Source: Pseudomonadales bacterium
GTDB taxonomy: Bacteria > Pseudomonadota > Gammaproteobacteria > Pseudomonadales > Azotimanducaceae
Reading direction: 5' to 3'
DNA: 64,000 bases
Assembly (NCBI GenBank): GCA_029251375.1
Contig: JAQXDL010000010.1
Location: 124,001-188,000 of the forward strand
Shown: positions 53,838 to 63,356 of the stretch, piece after piece
Position numbering within the stretch: position 1 is the first letter of the stretch
How the letters are laid out: each line of letters begins with the position of its first letter
Program-made: the position numbers and the translations under genes
Notes under the pieces: model-generated
Database searches by the model: none
Seen by the model: the letters and a program-made list of their open reading frames with translations, nothing else
Told to the model about the DNA's origin: nothing

Positions 53838-55432
53838 ATAGGCTCAAGCCGAGCACGCAGTTCATTTTTTGCAATTTTCTCCAGCGTCGAGCGCGGCAGT
53901 TCTGCAACCAGATGAATGTCTTTAACAACCTTGAAACTTCCCAAATTTTCTTCGCAATGAGCGAATATCTTCGCCTTAAACTCATTCGCATCGATACCAA
54001 GGCCCTTCGCATTTGGGATAACAAACACTACCGGCACCTCATCTAACATAAAGTGCTTCTGCGCCACTACCGCACACTCATCAATCAATCCCGTTTGCTG
54101 GATCACCGATTCAATCTCGGAGGCTGCCACGTTCTCGGCACCAACCTTTAACATATCCTTTTCTCTATCACTAAAAAATAGCCAACCTGCGTCGTCGGCT
54201 CTAACCAGATCACCGGTATCAAACCAACCATTTTCATCAAAGGCAGAATCGTTCGCCTCGTCATTTTTATAATATTCTTTGAATAGCGACACGCCACGCA
54301 CGCCGCGGATAAACAACAAACCTTTGTCACCAATCGCACTTAAATCACCTTGTGCATCTCTAATCTGAATTTCATACTCTGGTGCGACTCGACCAATACT
54401 GCCATGGGGCCCCGGGTGATCATGATCCGTGACAATGCCTTGCGTTAGCGTTTCCGTCATACCCCACCAACCGATCGTCTCGATACCGAAATGTTGGCCA
54501 ATCGCAGGCAAGCTTGCCGGACCTCCCCAAAACCGATGCGTGTGTTTGGGTACCGGTTGCGACATGAGTGCTTTGAAAGCAAACGGGATCATCGATACCC
54601 ACGTTATTTGATGCTTTTCCGATATCGCCCAAAACCTTGAGGCTGAGAACTTCGGTTGTAATACGATCGTGCCACCGGACCAATGCGTTGCCAGCATTGA
54701 ATAACCCTGAGCATTGGTATGAAACAGTGGCATATAGACGAGTGTCACATCATCACGTTGTAATCGCATGTGAACCGCGGAAATTTTGCCTGCCCATAGC
54801 CCATTTGCGTGGGTCCAAAGTACTGCTTTGGGTCTCGAGGTTGTGCCGGAAGTAAACTGCACGCTCAGATCACGCATCGGATCTGGCTTCAGAGCCGGCA
54901 CATTGTCCGATACAAACAAAGACGCAAATGAAGCAGCATCAAGCTCAGACAACAATATATTTGTCTCTACCGGTGCACCCGCGTCATTATCCGTCACCGC
55001 AATAAACTTCAGCGATTGACAGGACTGGGATATCAATTTGGCAAAACACGGTTGCGTAATAGCACAAACGGCATTGGTATGATCGGTAAAGTATTCAAGA
55101 TCTCTCGCAACACTGTGCGTGTTAGTCGACACAGCCACCGCACCGAGTATTGCGCAGGCATACCACGCGATAACAAATTCTGGGCTGTTATCCAAATGGA
55201 TTAAAACAAAATCGCCCTCTTTGACGCCACGACCAGCTAAACCGGCCGCAACAGATTTTGCATCCGACTGCAGTTGAGAGTAACTCCAACTTTTTGAAGC
55301 ACCTTCGAAAGGCTCCCAGACCAAGGCAGGCTTGTCGGCTTGACGAGTCGCCCATTCATTCAACATCCACGGTATATCAATGCCAGCCATCGCTTGATGT
55401 TGTGAAGCCTCAATTTCAGACTTTAAACTCAT
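53828..55432 (-). CDS. AMP-forming acyl-CoA synthetase
   Basis: A 534-residue ANL-superfamily ligase. Core motif VQFTSGTTSRPKAVLWTH (about 200-217) is the P-loop; GWWGMTETL and the C-terminal GWFDTGDLVRADDAGWLFF are the further adenylate-forming signatures; the catalytic lysine near the C-terminus would be in RSTLEKIAKNEL. It activates a fatty, aryl or cyclic acid to its CoA ester via an acyl-AMP. Start ATG at 55432 has GAGAGAG. It is convergent with a 3-hydroxyacyl-CoA dehydrogenase-like SDR. Confidence 0.9.
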   Translation of the reverse strand: MSLKSEIEASQHQAMAGIDIPWMLNEWATRQADKPALVWEPFEGASKSWSYSQLQSDAKSVAAGLAGRGVKEGDFVLIHLDNSPEFVIAWYACAILGAVAVSTNTHSVARDLEYFTDHTNAVCAITQPCFAKLISQSCQSLKFIAVTDNDAGAPVETNILLSELDAASFASLFVSDNVPALKPDPMRDLSVQFTSGTTSRPKAVLWTHANGLWAGKISAVHMRLQRDDVTLVYMPLFHTNAQGYSMLATHWSGGTIVLQPKFSASRFWAISEKHQITWVSMIPFAFKALMSQPVPKHTHRFWGGPASLPAIGQHFGIETIGWWGMTETLTQGIVTDHDHPGPHGSIGRVAPEYEIQIRDAQGDLSAIGDKGLLFIRGVRGVSLFKEYYKNDEANDSAFDENGWFDTGDLVRADDAGWLFFSDREKDMLKVGAENVAASEIESVIQQTGLIDECAVVAQKHFMLDEVPVVFVIPNAKGLGIDANEFKAKIFAHCEENLGSFKVVKDIHLVAELPRSTLEKIAKNELRARLEPITA

Positions 55433-55557
55433 GTCACTCTCTCATCGGAAATTCATCACCTATGCGAACATAATCTAATGACAACGAGAACACAATTTCC
55501 TAATCAGGATTTAGCTGAACAGCCCTGATTCGTCAGGTCTAGCGTCTAAAAAAACGA

Positions 55558-55970
55558 TTAACCTGGCAAAGCAAAACTGACGACATAGTCTCCCTGTGTC
55601 GTCCCAGAGCTGCTGTGACCCCAGCAACGATAGGCACATATTGCTTACCCTGCCATTTATAACTCATGGGTGTTGCCTGACCGCCGGCAGGTAAAGCCGC
55701 ATTCCAAATCTCTTCACCAGAGCGATTATCAAAAGCACAAATATAGTCACCCATCGCAGCGCCGGTAAACATCAATCCACTCGACGTCATCATGGCCCCA
55801 CCAAAACTTGATGTACCCCAAGGAAATGGCAAGCCTATCATCACCTCTGTCGTACCAAGAACACTACGCCACGTATCAATCCCGTCAGCCAAATCCACGG
55901 CAATAAGTTCGCCCCACGGCGGGTCGTTACACTGCGCACCAAAAATAGACATGAGCAACACGCGTTTCAT
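55558..55970 (-). pseudogene. C-terminal remnant of a PQQ-dependent dehydrogenase, frameshifted
   Basis: The frame from ATG 55970 gives CNDPPWGELIAVDLADG, then a segment with PWGTSSFGG...GAAMGDYICAFDNRSGEEIW, then PAGGQATPMSY, which are the C-terminal PQQ propeller repeats of membrane-bound quinoprotein dehydrogenases. Just after VPIVAG the frame breaks: adding one base in the CCCC run at 55619-55622 gives GGHSSSGTTQGDYVVSFALPG and a TAA at 55558, the usual C-terminus. An in-frame stop (TAG, 55989-55991) precedes the ATG, and no N-terminal part is found upstream. So this is a truncated, frameshifted remnant; the unshifted frame runs to 55539. Confidence 0.8.
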
Positions 55971-56270
55971 GCCAAACCTCGCGCGGCTCTAAAGTGAAAC
56001 CTCACTATCGTGGCACACCTCTCTAACATCGTCTCATTCATCACTTTCAAATAGCAGGAGCCATTTTGAATTTGCGATTTTCCTATCCTTAACGAGGAAT
56101 GAGTGACGGTGGGTACTAATTAGCCACTAGACTCAGCTTCACCTTAAACCCACTATTATCATTTGACGGCCAAATTACTTATTTGATTTTTAGTTTATGA
56201 AATTAGCGGTTGGTTCAAACGAAAAATTAGCGTATCAATGTCATCAATATCAATCTCTATGGACACACTG

Positions 56271-57296
56271 ATGAGCAAACTGATTCTTTCGTTAGACGGC
56301 GGTGGCATCCGCGGCGCAGCGACCACACAATTCCTATCGCATATTGAAGACGAACTGAAGCAACAGAACCAGTCTATTCGAGACCATGTCGATTTTTATG
56401 CAGGCACTAGCACCGGCAGCATTATTGCACTAGCCCTCGCCACAACAGATCTCTCCATGAGCGAGATTAACGATCTATACAACTTTCAAAACGCACAGGA
56501 AATTTTCGACCCAAACAAAGGCCTGTTTGAAATTGATGGAATCAACGCGCCCAAATATGAGGCTAACGGTAAAACCAACCTACTCAAAAAAAGTATGGGC
56601 GACGCGACGCTGCACAATGTTGGTCAAAACAAGCATGTGCTTGCCGTTAGCTACGCCATCGAGAAACGAACACCGATGGTGATTAAATCAACCGTCAAAG
56701 CCCATCGCAGCTTACGCGCCAGTGATGTCGCTGATGCTTCTAGCGCTGCACCAACCTATTTTCCAACCCATGAAATGGATATCCCCGCCCAATCCGAGGA
56801 CGACTGCTTCCTGATAGATGGCGGCGTAATTGCTAACAACCCAACCATGTGTGCTGTAAGTGAGGTTCGGAATATTTGGCCGCATATCGAAATGGAACAA
56901 ATTCGCGTTCTATCAATCGGCACTGGCTTCATGACACGCAAGATAAACGGCCCTGACTCGAAAAAGTGGGGCGCCGCTCAGTGGATGACCCACGGTCATA
57001 TATTAGATGTACTGTCGGATGAACGCGTCGTTGCCTATCAGGCTATGGCAATTTTGAACCGTGGCGCCTACATTCGCGTCAACGCTGAACTGCAGACCCA
57101 ACCTGGTTTCCAGACACCACCTGATGACGCAATGGATGATGTTAGCAGGAAGAACATCAAGCGCTTGAAAAGCCTGGGTGATTTTTGGTTCGAGCAATAT
57201 GGCGAACAAGCCATCGAGTTAATCAAGGGCACCTATGCCGGACCTTCGATGGATCGAATAGATCCGATCACGGGTAAACCGAAGGTTGGTGCGTAG
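56271..57296 (+). CDS. patatin-like phospholipase
   Basis: A 341-residue enzyme (from ATG 56271; frame open from 56238). Motifs: glycine-rich DGGGIRG (9-15), catalytic Ser47 in GTSTG (45-49), and Asp183 in DGG (183-185): the Ser-Asp dyad is intact. It hydrolyses acyl ester bonds of lipids. The extra C-terminal part after residue 250 is alpha-helical. No nucleotidyltransferase or other anti-phage gene lies beside it, so a CBASS role is not supported. It has an own strong terminator at 57358-57390. GGA 9 bases upstream gives only weak support to the start. Confidence 0.88.
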   Translation: MSKLILSLDGGGIRGAATTQFLSHIEDELKQQNQSIRDHVDFYAGTSTGSIIALALATTDLSMSEINDLYNFQNAQEIFDPNKGLFEIDGINAPKYEANGKTNLLKKSMGDATLHNVGQNKHVLAVSYAIEKRTPMVIKSTVKAHRSLRASDVADASSAAPTYFPTHEMDIPAQSEDDCFLIDGGVIANNPTMCAVSEVRNIWPHIEMEQIRVLSIGTGFMTRKINGPDSKKWGAAQWMTHGHILDVLSDERVVAYQAMAILNRGAYIRVNAELQTQPGFQTPPDDAMDDVSRKNIKRLKSLGDFWFEQYGEQAIELIKGTYAGPSMDRIDPITGKPKVGA

Positions 57297-57357
57297 CGCG
57301 TCAATCGGTATCGCTGGGCTAATCTATTCCCTTAACGCGCGACATCTTGGTCCGAAC

Positions 57358-57390
57358 AAACCTGCCATCAACTTTTGATCGCAGGTTTTT
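57358..57390 (+). terminator. intrinsic terminator after patatin
   Basis: AAACCTGC (57358-57365) pairs with GCAGGTTT (57381-57388), and inside it ATCAA (57367-57371) pairs with TTGAT (57375-57379) across one C-C mismatch. The U-run is TTTTTT. This is the strongest terminator in the window. Confidence 0.85.
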
Positions 57391-57540
57391 TCGTTGTTGA
57401 TGCCATAATTACAATTTATACGACGCGATCTGAGGCTTGCTAAGCATCGGTTGTCGACCAACATCGTGTTAAACTGCCCTTATCATTCACGCTTCATAAA
57501 CGTAGCAAATATAGTAAACATAGTCGTTCTAAAAAAATTG

Positions 57541-58026
57541 ATGCAGTACGCCAACCACACAATCACAAAGCACTTAAAGACTGCGACTCTTGGTATTGTT
57601 CAGTTATATTTCTTCGCCAGTTTAATCTTGCCCACGCTGATGCCTGCCGGCTTTATGCTGGCAAGGGACAGCGAAGGCAATTTTGTTGAGCTAACGGTCT
57701 GTTCTGCAACCAATCACCGCAAGGTTTTGATGAATCTTGATACAGGCGCGGTCGTTGATATTGATGCTCAGGCTGATGCATCTATGATGATCGCGACAAC
57801 TTTAGCTGAACAATCTAGATCGAAAGATCCCAGTGAATGGCCGAATTTTCAAAATGAACTTTGCCCATTTTCTCAGGCAACAGCCGATCAAGTACTCACA
57901 CCCGAACTTCAATTTTTAGCCACTCATCAACCCGCTAATCGTGCCCTGTTACAGGTCATCACACTGCGCTTTGATGAGACAAAACATCCATCCCTGCCAG
58001 CCCGTGGCCCTCCCCTGCTTAGCTAA
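57541..58026 (+). CDS. DUF2946-like copper-associated protein
   Basis: A 161-residue secreted protein (from ATG 57541; frame open from 57451). A hydrophobic segment at about 15-36 with LPTLMPAGFMLAR, followed by ELTVCSA and NELCPFSQATADQ, then a C-terminal ARGPPLLS, matches the DUF2946 family pattern (GFMPA, CxG/A, CPF, ARGPP). This family is found beside copper-type TonB receptors, as here, where the receptor starts about 130 bases downstream on the same strand. The ribosome binding site is poor. The binding of copper through the cysteines is inference. Confidence 0.7.
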   Translation: MQYANHTITKHLKTATLGIVQLYFFASLILPTLMPAGFMLARDSEGNFVELTVCSATNHRKVLMNLDTGAVVDIDAQADASMMIATTLAEQSRSKDPSEWPNFQNELCPFSQATADQVLTPELQFLATHQPANRALLQVITLRFDETKHPSLPARGPPLLS

Positions 58027-58152
58027 GACGCCAAATTCAGAACGTTGCTTACCTGTGCCGTTAATTTCTGCACAGGATTGGTGATAGCTAATTATTAGAT
58101 CGCAAACAGGAGTTTCCAAATCCGATATTTGTGATCCCACGGACAATGATTT

Positions 58153-60279
58153 ATGAAAACCTATTTACCGCTGCGGGTAAATCCTGCACGCAAAGCACTA
58201 TTGTGCACAAGTCTAATCGGACTACAATTTCTGCCCCACGCCCCTGTTCTAGCTGAGGCATCCAACACTGTCTTTGAAGACGTTATTGTCGTCACAGGGA
58301 TACGTGAAGGCTCAATCAGCAATCAGATTCACCCAGACAATGAGGCACTCGTAGCACCTGATGCCGCAAGCCTGGTCGCCCGCCTTCCAGGCGCCGGCCT
58401 TATCAACAATGGCAGTCTGTCTGGTCAGGTTCAGTATCGTGGCGCATTTGGCAGCCGCGTCAGCACCAAAATAAACAACCAAAGTTTTCACTCCGGCGGA
58501 CCGAACCTGATGGATCCACCAATGCACTACGCGCCACCCACGCTGATCGATTCGATCACAGTGCACCGTGGCACAAGCTCGGTTGATTTTGGTCCGTCTC
58601 TGGTCGGCGGCCTGAACACCAACTTAAAGGATCTAGACTTTACGACCGGTTCAACCTTCAAGCCCCAGTACGATCTAACCGCGATAGGCAGAAGTGCCGA
58701 TGATAGTTATGCGGTTGGCGGTATCGTTGGCATCACAAATGATCAATTCAAAATCTCCGCCTTGTTTTCACAGGAGGAAGGTTCCGATCAACGGTTTGCC
58801 GACGGTGATATTGACAATACATTTCACGAGCGGGCTGTGTTTGGACTGTCCGCTGGATATCAAACAGACCTGAGCGAATTATCGATTTCAGTTCGTCGGC
58901 ACGAAACGGACCCAACTGGAAATCCGCCATTCGCGATGGATATCCAACTGGTTGAATCTGATTTTTTTACAACCAATTACCGACGACAGTTGGGCGACGC
59001 GACGTTGAAACTCGCGCTTGGCTACAGCGATATCTACCACGAAATGAACAACAACCAATACCGCCCTGCACCCCCAAGTAATACGCGATACAGAGAAACG
59101 CATGCCGCTGCAGAAACTCGCAGTGCAAGCCTCGCACTTGAGTTCCCATTGCACAGTGCAAACCTTGAAGTTGGTGTCGATTTTAATAATGCTGATATGA
59201 ACGTGGTCATAACCAACCCACTTAACTCAGGCTTTTTTGTTAACAATCTACCCGACATCAACATTAAGCGTGCCGGTATTTATGCAGACCTCGCAAGTGA
59301 AGTCTTAAGCTGGAATTACTCCCTTGGTGCCAGAGTCGATAGTCACGAATCAAGTGCAGGTAATGCATCTAAAGGTCCCGCCGTACCCTTAGGCGCGCAA
59401 CTGCTCGCAATTGCATTCAATCAATCTGACAGGGACTGGGATGGCGAAACCTTTGATGTCGTCGCACGTATGTGGAAGAAATACGGCGCATTCACTTACC
59501 GCTTCAGCCTTGCCAGTAAAAATAGAACACCTGGCTACCTCGAGCGTTACGCTTGGCTTCCAACTGCAGCAAGTGCAGGTCTCGCAGACGGCAACAACTA
59601 TGTTGGTGATTTAGCCTTAAAGCCTGAAACCGCAAACAGCCTGGAAGTTGGTTTCGATTTTGAATCCGACCGAGGCTGGATCAAGCCAACGGTTTACTAT
59701 CAACAGATCGATGACTACATCCAAGGCACGCCTGTGAGTAGCCAGCCCCGTGAAATTATTTCTTTAATCGAAATTGTCTCGACCGGTAATGGCGATTCCA
59801 CCCCGCTACGCTTTACCAATGTTGACGCTGAGATTTATGGCATAGATGCCGACTATGGCTACTACCTGTCTAGTCACTGGCGCCTGCAAGGTGTCGTCTC
59901 TGTCGTTCGAGGCGAGCGTCGCGATATCAACGATGATCTCTATCGTATTACCCCCGACAAGTTTTCTATGTCTTTAGTCTTTGAGCAATCGACGTGGTCG
60001 GCTTCTGCTGAAACGATATTCATTGCTGATCAAGATCGTGTTTCTGACACCAATAGTGAAATTGCCACAGACGGCTACGAACTTTTTAATCTCTTTGCGA
60101 CTTGGCGGTTCAATCCCAAAATCACATTCAGCGCTGGCGTTGAAAATGTGTTCGACAAGGAATATGAAAACCACCTTGGAGGTTACAATCGCGTACGCAA
60201 TTCTGATGTAGGCTTGGGCGAAAGATTGCCGGGCGTGGGGCGCAACATCCATGTTCGTTTCCACTACAACAATCGTTAG
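58153..60279 (+). CDS. TonB-dependent receptor, OprC/NosA copper-type
   Basis: A 708-residue outer membrane receptor. Residues 1-35 are a signal peptide; a TonB-box-like EDVIVVTGIRE is at about 42-52; the plug (about 60-165) includes GGPNLMDPPMHYAPP, which is close to the MDPPTAYVFP segment in OprC/NosA; the barrel ends with the C-terminal aromatic-rich strand ending RFHYNNR. Similarity to the copper receptors and the adjacent DUF2946 gene suggest copper uptake. Histidine and methionine are not obviously enriched, so the metal is not certain. ATG at 58153. Confidence 0.82.
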   Translation: MKTYLPLRVNPARKALLCTSLIGLQFLPHAPVLAEASNTVFEDVIVVTGIREGSISNQIHPDNEALVAPDAASLVARLPGAGLINNGSLSGQVQYRGAFGSRVSTKINNQSFHSGGPNLMDPPMHYAPPTLIDSITVHRGTSSVDFGPSLVGGLNTNLKDLDFTTGSTFKPQYDLTAIGRSADDSYAVGGIVGITNDQFKISALFSQEEGSDQRFADGDIDNTFHERAVFGLSAGYQTDLSELSISVRRHETDPTGNPPFAMDIQLVESDFFTTNYRRQLGDATLKLALGYSDIYHEMNNNQYRPAPPSNTRYRETHAAAETRSASLALEFPLHSANLEVGVDFNNADMNVVITNPLNSGFFVNNLPDINIKRAGIYADLASEVLSWNYSLGARVDSHESSAGNASKGPAVPLGAQLLAIAFNQSDRDWDGETFDVVARMWKKYGAFTYRFSLASKNRTPGYLERYAWLPTAASAGLADGNNYVGDLALKPETANSLEVGFDFESDRGWIKPTVYYQQIDDYIQGTPVSSQPREIISLIEIVSTGNGDSTPLRFTNVDAEIYGIDADYGYYLSSHWRLQGVVSVVRGERRDINDDLYRITPDKFSMSLVFEQSTWSASAETIFIADQDRVSDTNSEIATDGYELFNLFATWRFNPKITFSAGVENVFDKEYENHLGGYNRVRNSDVGLGERLPGVGRNIHVRFHYNNR

Positions 60280-60674
60280 GACAAGGCATTATAATTATAG
60301 AAGAAATCGACGCCCCTTAAATTGATCATCAAGGGGCGCATGGCCTCAGCCGCTACCCAAGAAACCCTTAGCATGTCGCCACGATATCGCGCCGACGGCG
60401 ATGCCTGCATCTTGCCGGCCGATGAGTCACTGTCGCCAGAGCCAACATCTATTGCACATGTAAAACATGAATGCGACCGCCGGCCAAACTCAGCTGAGCT
60501 AAGCAACGATAATCCGCGGCGCCCGTACCTTGGGTCGCCTGCTTTTCCATGACGATCAATCGCTTACGAAAATGATAGCAAGACGACTGCGTGACAACGC
60601 ATCGAGATCAAAAATGTTATTGCCACGCCTGTAAATGTCGTGTTTGATCGATATCTGACGTTTTTTGGGAAAGT
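60280..60674. other. 395-base non-coding gap with a stem-loop
   Basis: The gap after the TonB receptor holds a perfect 8-pair stem CGCCCCTT (60311-60318) with AAGGGGCG (60331-60338), a likely 3' hairpin for the receptor transcript; on the minus strand it runs into a T-rich stretch. Two overlapping open frames of 76 codons (plus 60322-60552, minus 60276-60506) lack credible ribosome binding sites or families, so no gene is called. GC content in 60340-60550 is locally higher than around it. Confidence 0.5.
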
Positions 60675-61790
60675 GTGATGGGCGAATATGACTTCATCGT
60701 CATTGGTGCTGGTATAGCCGGGATGTCGCTCGCCTGCGAATTGTCAGCTAAAGGCAGGACACTGCTACTAGAAATGGAGTCACAACCCGGCTACCACTCG
60801 ACGGGACGTTCAGCAGCCTACTATGCGCCCGCTTATGGCAATGATGTTGTTCGTGAAATCACGGTTGCCAGCGGCGCATTTTTTTACGAGCCACCAGCGG
60901 GGTTCACTGACCACCCACTAGTGAACAATCGTCCGGCATTGTTTGTCGCAACCAAACAACAACAGCAAAGCTTGCAAAAAACACTGAACGCTTCAAGCCA
61001 TTTAGAGTTGATCGATCGAGACGCGATTGAATCAAGTGTTCCGATCATTGATAAAGGCATCATTACACAAGGCGCCATCGATTATACCGGCGGCGACCTA
61101 GATGTTGATGGCCTCATGCAAGGATACCAACGCTTATTCAAACAACGTAAAGGTGAAATCAGCACCAATTCGACTGTCGTCGCGCTACAAAAATCCTCTG
61201 CCTTTTGGCGTGTAACCACAACCAACGACAGCTATCAGGCTAAAACCGTTGTTAATGCTGCTGGCGCATGGGCAGATCAAATCGCTATCCTTGCGGGCAT
61301 TAAACCTTTATTACTGCAACCTAAACGAAGAACGGCGATGTTGGTTGATACACCCTTGCACCTCAACAGTACCGATTGGCCAATGGTTATCGATGTTGAC
61401 GAGCAGTTCTATCTGAAACCCGATGCCGGCCAAATACTTCTGTCTCCCGCAGATGAAACACTCTCTGAGGCCTGCGACACCCACCCTGAAGAATTCGATA
61501 TCGCCGTGGCCATTGATCGCATTCAAAGAATTTGTAGCTTACCCGTCGAAAAGGTCAACCATAGCTGGGCGGGTTTACGCACATTTGCGACCGACAACAC
61601 ATTTGTGTCGGGTTTCGACACAAGCTGTGAAAGCTTCTATTGGCAAGCTGGGCAAGGTGGCTATGGTGTACAGTCTTGTGCAGGTATGGCTGATATCGGC
61701 TGCTTTCAAATCACTGGAGACTGTGGATTAATGTCAGAACAACGGATCAAAAAACTAGCAGATAAATTGTCACCCGCTCGTTTTTCGTAG
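60675..61790 (+). CDS. FAD-dependent oxidoreductase (DAO family, D-amino acid dehydrogenase-like)
   Basis: A 371-residue flavoprotein. The N-terminal FAD-binding motif is VIGAGIAGMSLACEL (about 9-23), and the C-terminal GQGGYGVQSCAGMAD (about 332-346) is the DAO family signature. Its substrate may be a D- or N-substituted amino acid or glycine-like amine. The frame starts GTGATG: either GTG 60675 or ATG 60678, with GGGA about 7 bases before the ATG. It heads an operon with an MlrC-type gene 60 bases later and a HpcH/HpaI aldolase, which would fit degradation of amino acid derivatives. Confidence 0.87.
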   Translation: MMGEYDFIVIGAGIAGMSLACELSAKGRTLLLEMESQPGYHSTGRSAAYYAPAYGNDVVREITVASGAFFYEPPAGFTDHPLVNNRPALFVATKQQQQSLQKTLNASSHLELIDRDAIESSVPIIDKGIITQGAIDYTGGDLDVDGLMQGYQRLFKQRKGEISTNSTVVALQKSSAFWRVTTTNDSYQAKTVVNAAGAWADQIAILAGIKPLLLQPKRRTAMLVDTPLHLNSTDWPMVIDVDEQFYLKPDAGQILLSPADETLSEACDTHPEEFDIAVAIDRIQRICSLPVEKVNHSWAGLRTFATDNTFVSGFDTSCESFYWQAGQGGYGVQSCAGMADIGCFQITGDCGLMSEQRIKKLADKLSPARFS

Positions 61791-61850
61791 GCTCACAAAC
61801 TGATTCGGATCATAAACGCCACACTGAGGTTCAAACTGTAGAGGGACTCA

Positions 61851-63329
61851 ATGAAAATTGCGATTGCCGGGCTCAATCACGAAACAAACACCTATTGTCA
61901 GGGACAAACCCAACTGGAAGACTTCTATGTGTTTCGGGGTAATAAGGTGTTCAAACAAGAAGGCACGGACACGTCCATTGGTGGCGCAATAAAAACCTGT
62001 CGGCAATTGGACATAGAACCGATACCCATTATTGTCGCCAGCACTCAACCCTCAGGCATCATCGCAGCAGACGCGTACGACAGCCTCAAGTCTGAAATTC
62101 TGAGCGGCATCCAATCAGCACAACCAATCGATGGTGTTTTTTTAGATCTGCACGGTGCCGGTGTCGTCGACGGACTGCAAGATCTCGAAGGTGATCTAAC
62201 CTCGGCGATTCGCGCCTTAGTTGGCGAGGCAGTGCCTATTTGCGCGACCTTTGATTTACATGGAAACATTTCACAACAAATGGCCGATGCCTTAGATGGT
62301 GTATTTGCCTGTCACCAATACCCACACATTGACCTACATCTTCGAGCGGAAGAAGCGATAGGGCTAATCGCGAACATGTTGGAGGAAAGCTATCGACCTG
62401 TACTACATGTTGAATCCTTGCCACTACTGATGCCAACTACAACCACCTTTGAAGGTCAGGGTAAGTCGATGCTTGAGTATATTCTGGGCGAAGAACAAGC
62501 CAAAGATATCATCGACGTTAGCTGGTTTCATGGTTTTCCCTATACCGATATCGAACACGTCGGCACACACATTTGCGTTACCCATCGCAACGATCGCCAG
62601 CAAGCCGAGTCTCTGGCAAAAAAGATTGCCACACAGCTTTGGCAAAAAAGAGAGGACTTCCGCGCTGTCAGCCTAACCGCAGAGGAGGCTGTCGAAGCTG
62701 CGTCAATCGAAGTCAACAAACAACATAAGGACAAAAAACCGGTCGTGATAAATGAGACGTCGGATAACTGCGGCGGTGGTACACCGGGTGATGGCACCCA
62801 CCTGCTGCGGGCCATGCTAAATGCGAAACTTGAACACGCTTGCTTCGGATTCATTGTAGATGCGGACGTTGCTGAACAGGCCCACCGCGCCGGTGTTGGC
62901 GCATCGATCAATATTAGTCTTGGCAGCAAGACTGATGACCTTCACGGTGAACCCCTCAGCCTTTCCGTCTATATTAAAGCCCTGCACGACGGTCGCCTCA
63001 CTATGCAGGCAATGGGACGTGGAGCACGCATCAACTACGGCAAACTAGCGCGGCTACAGGTTGACGGTATGGACATTATTGTCGGCTCACGGCGATCGCA
63101 AACATTTGATACGGAGCCGTTTCTTGCTGTAGGTATCGATGTTACTCGTTTTGATTACATCGCACTCAAGTCCAGCAATCACTTCAGAGCCGGTTTCACA
63201 GAACTTGCTGCGAAGATCATTACCGCAGACCCGCCCGGTTTAACAACTCACCATGTTGAGATATTCCCTCGACAGCATGCGCCGGAACCCTTATGGCCCG
63301 TTGATGAAAGTGCACGATACGAAGCCTAG
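61851..63329 (+). CDS. M81 family metallopeptidase (MlrC-like)
   Basis: A 492-residue protein of the MlrC family, named for the microcystin and linear peptide degradation enzyme. The N-terminal IAGLNHETNTYC (about 5-16) and DLHGAGVV / DLHGNIS segments match. The NETSDNCGGGTPGDGTHLL segment (about 301-319) contains the second conserved cluster of the C-terminal half. It probably cleaves short peptides or an amide, using a bound metal. It sits between a DAO-type oxidase and a HpcH/HpaI aldolase. ATG at 61851 follows AGAGGGACTCA. Substrate is not known. Confidence 0.88.
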   Translation: MKIAIAGLNHETNTYCQGQTQLEDFYVFRGNKVFKQEGTDTSIGGAIKTCRQLDIEPIPIIVASTQPSGIIAADAYDSLKSEILSGIQSAQPIDGVFLDLHGAGVVDGLQDLEGDLTSAIRALVGEAVPICATFDLHGNISQQMADALDGVFACHQYPHIDLHLRAEEAIGLIANMLEESYRPVLHVESLPLLMPTTTTFEGQGKSMLEYILGEEQAKDIIDVSWFHGFPYTDIEHVGTHICVTHRNDRQQAESLAKKIATQLWQKREDFRAVSLTAEEAVEAASIEVNKQHKDKKPVVINETSDNCGGGTPGDGTHLLRAMLNAKLEHACFGFIVDADVAEQAHRAGVGASINISLGSKTDDLHGEPLSLSVYIKALHDGRLTMQAMGRGARINYGKLARLQVDGMDIIVGSRRSQTFDTEPFLAVGIDVTRFDYIALKSSNHFRAGFTELAAKIITADPPGLTTHHVEIFPRQHAPEPLWPVDESARYEA

Positions 63330-63356
63330 ATACAGTAAGCCAACGAGAGAATAGCC

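Noticed and set aside
56271-57296. Patatin-like phospholipase as an anti-phage (CBASS CapV) effector.
   Set aside because: No cyclase or ubiquitin-like partner gene is nearby; the gene is alone between a remnant and a terminator.
58888-59264. Overlapping minus-strand frames inside the TonB receptor.
   Set aside because: The receptor is the clear gene; these frames are shadows.
60276-60552. Two overlapping 76-codon frames in the gap after the TonB receptor.
   Set aside because: No credible ribosome binding site or family, and one starts inside the hairpin region.
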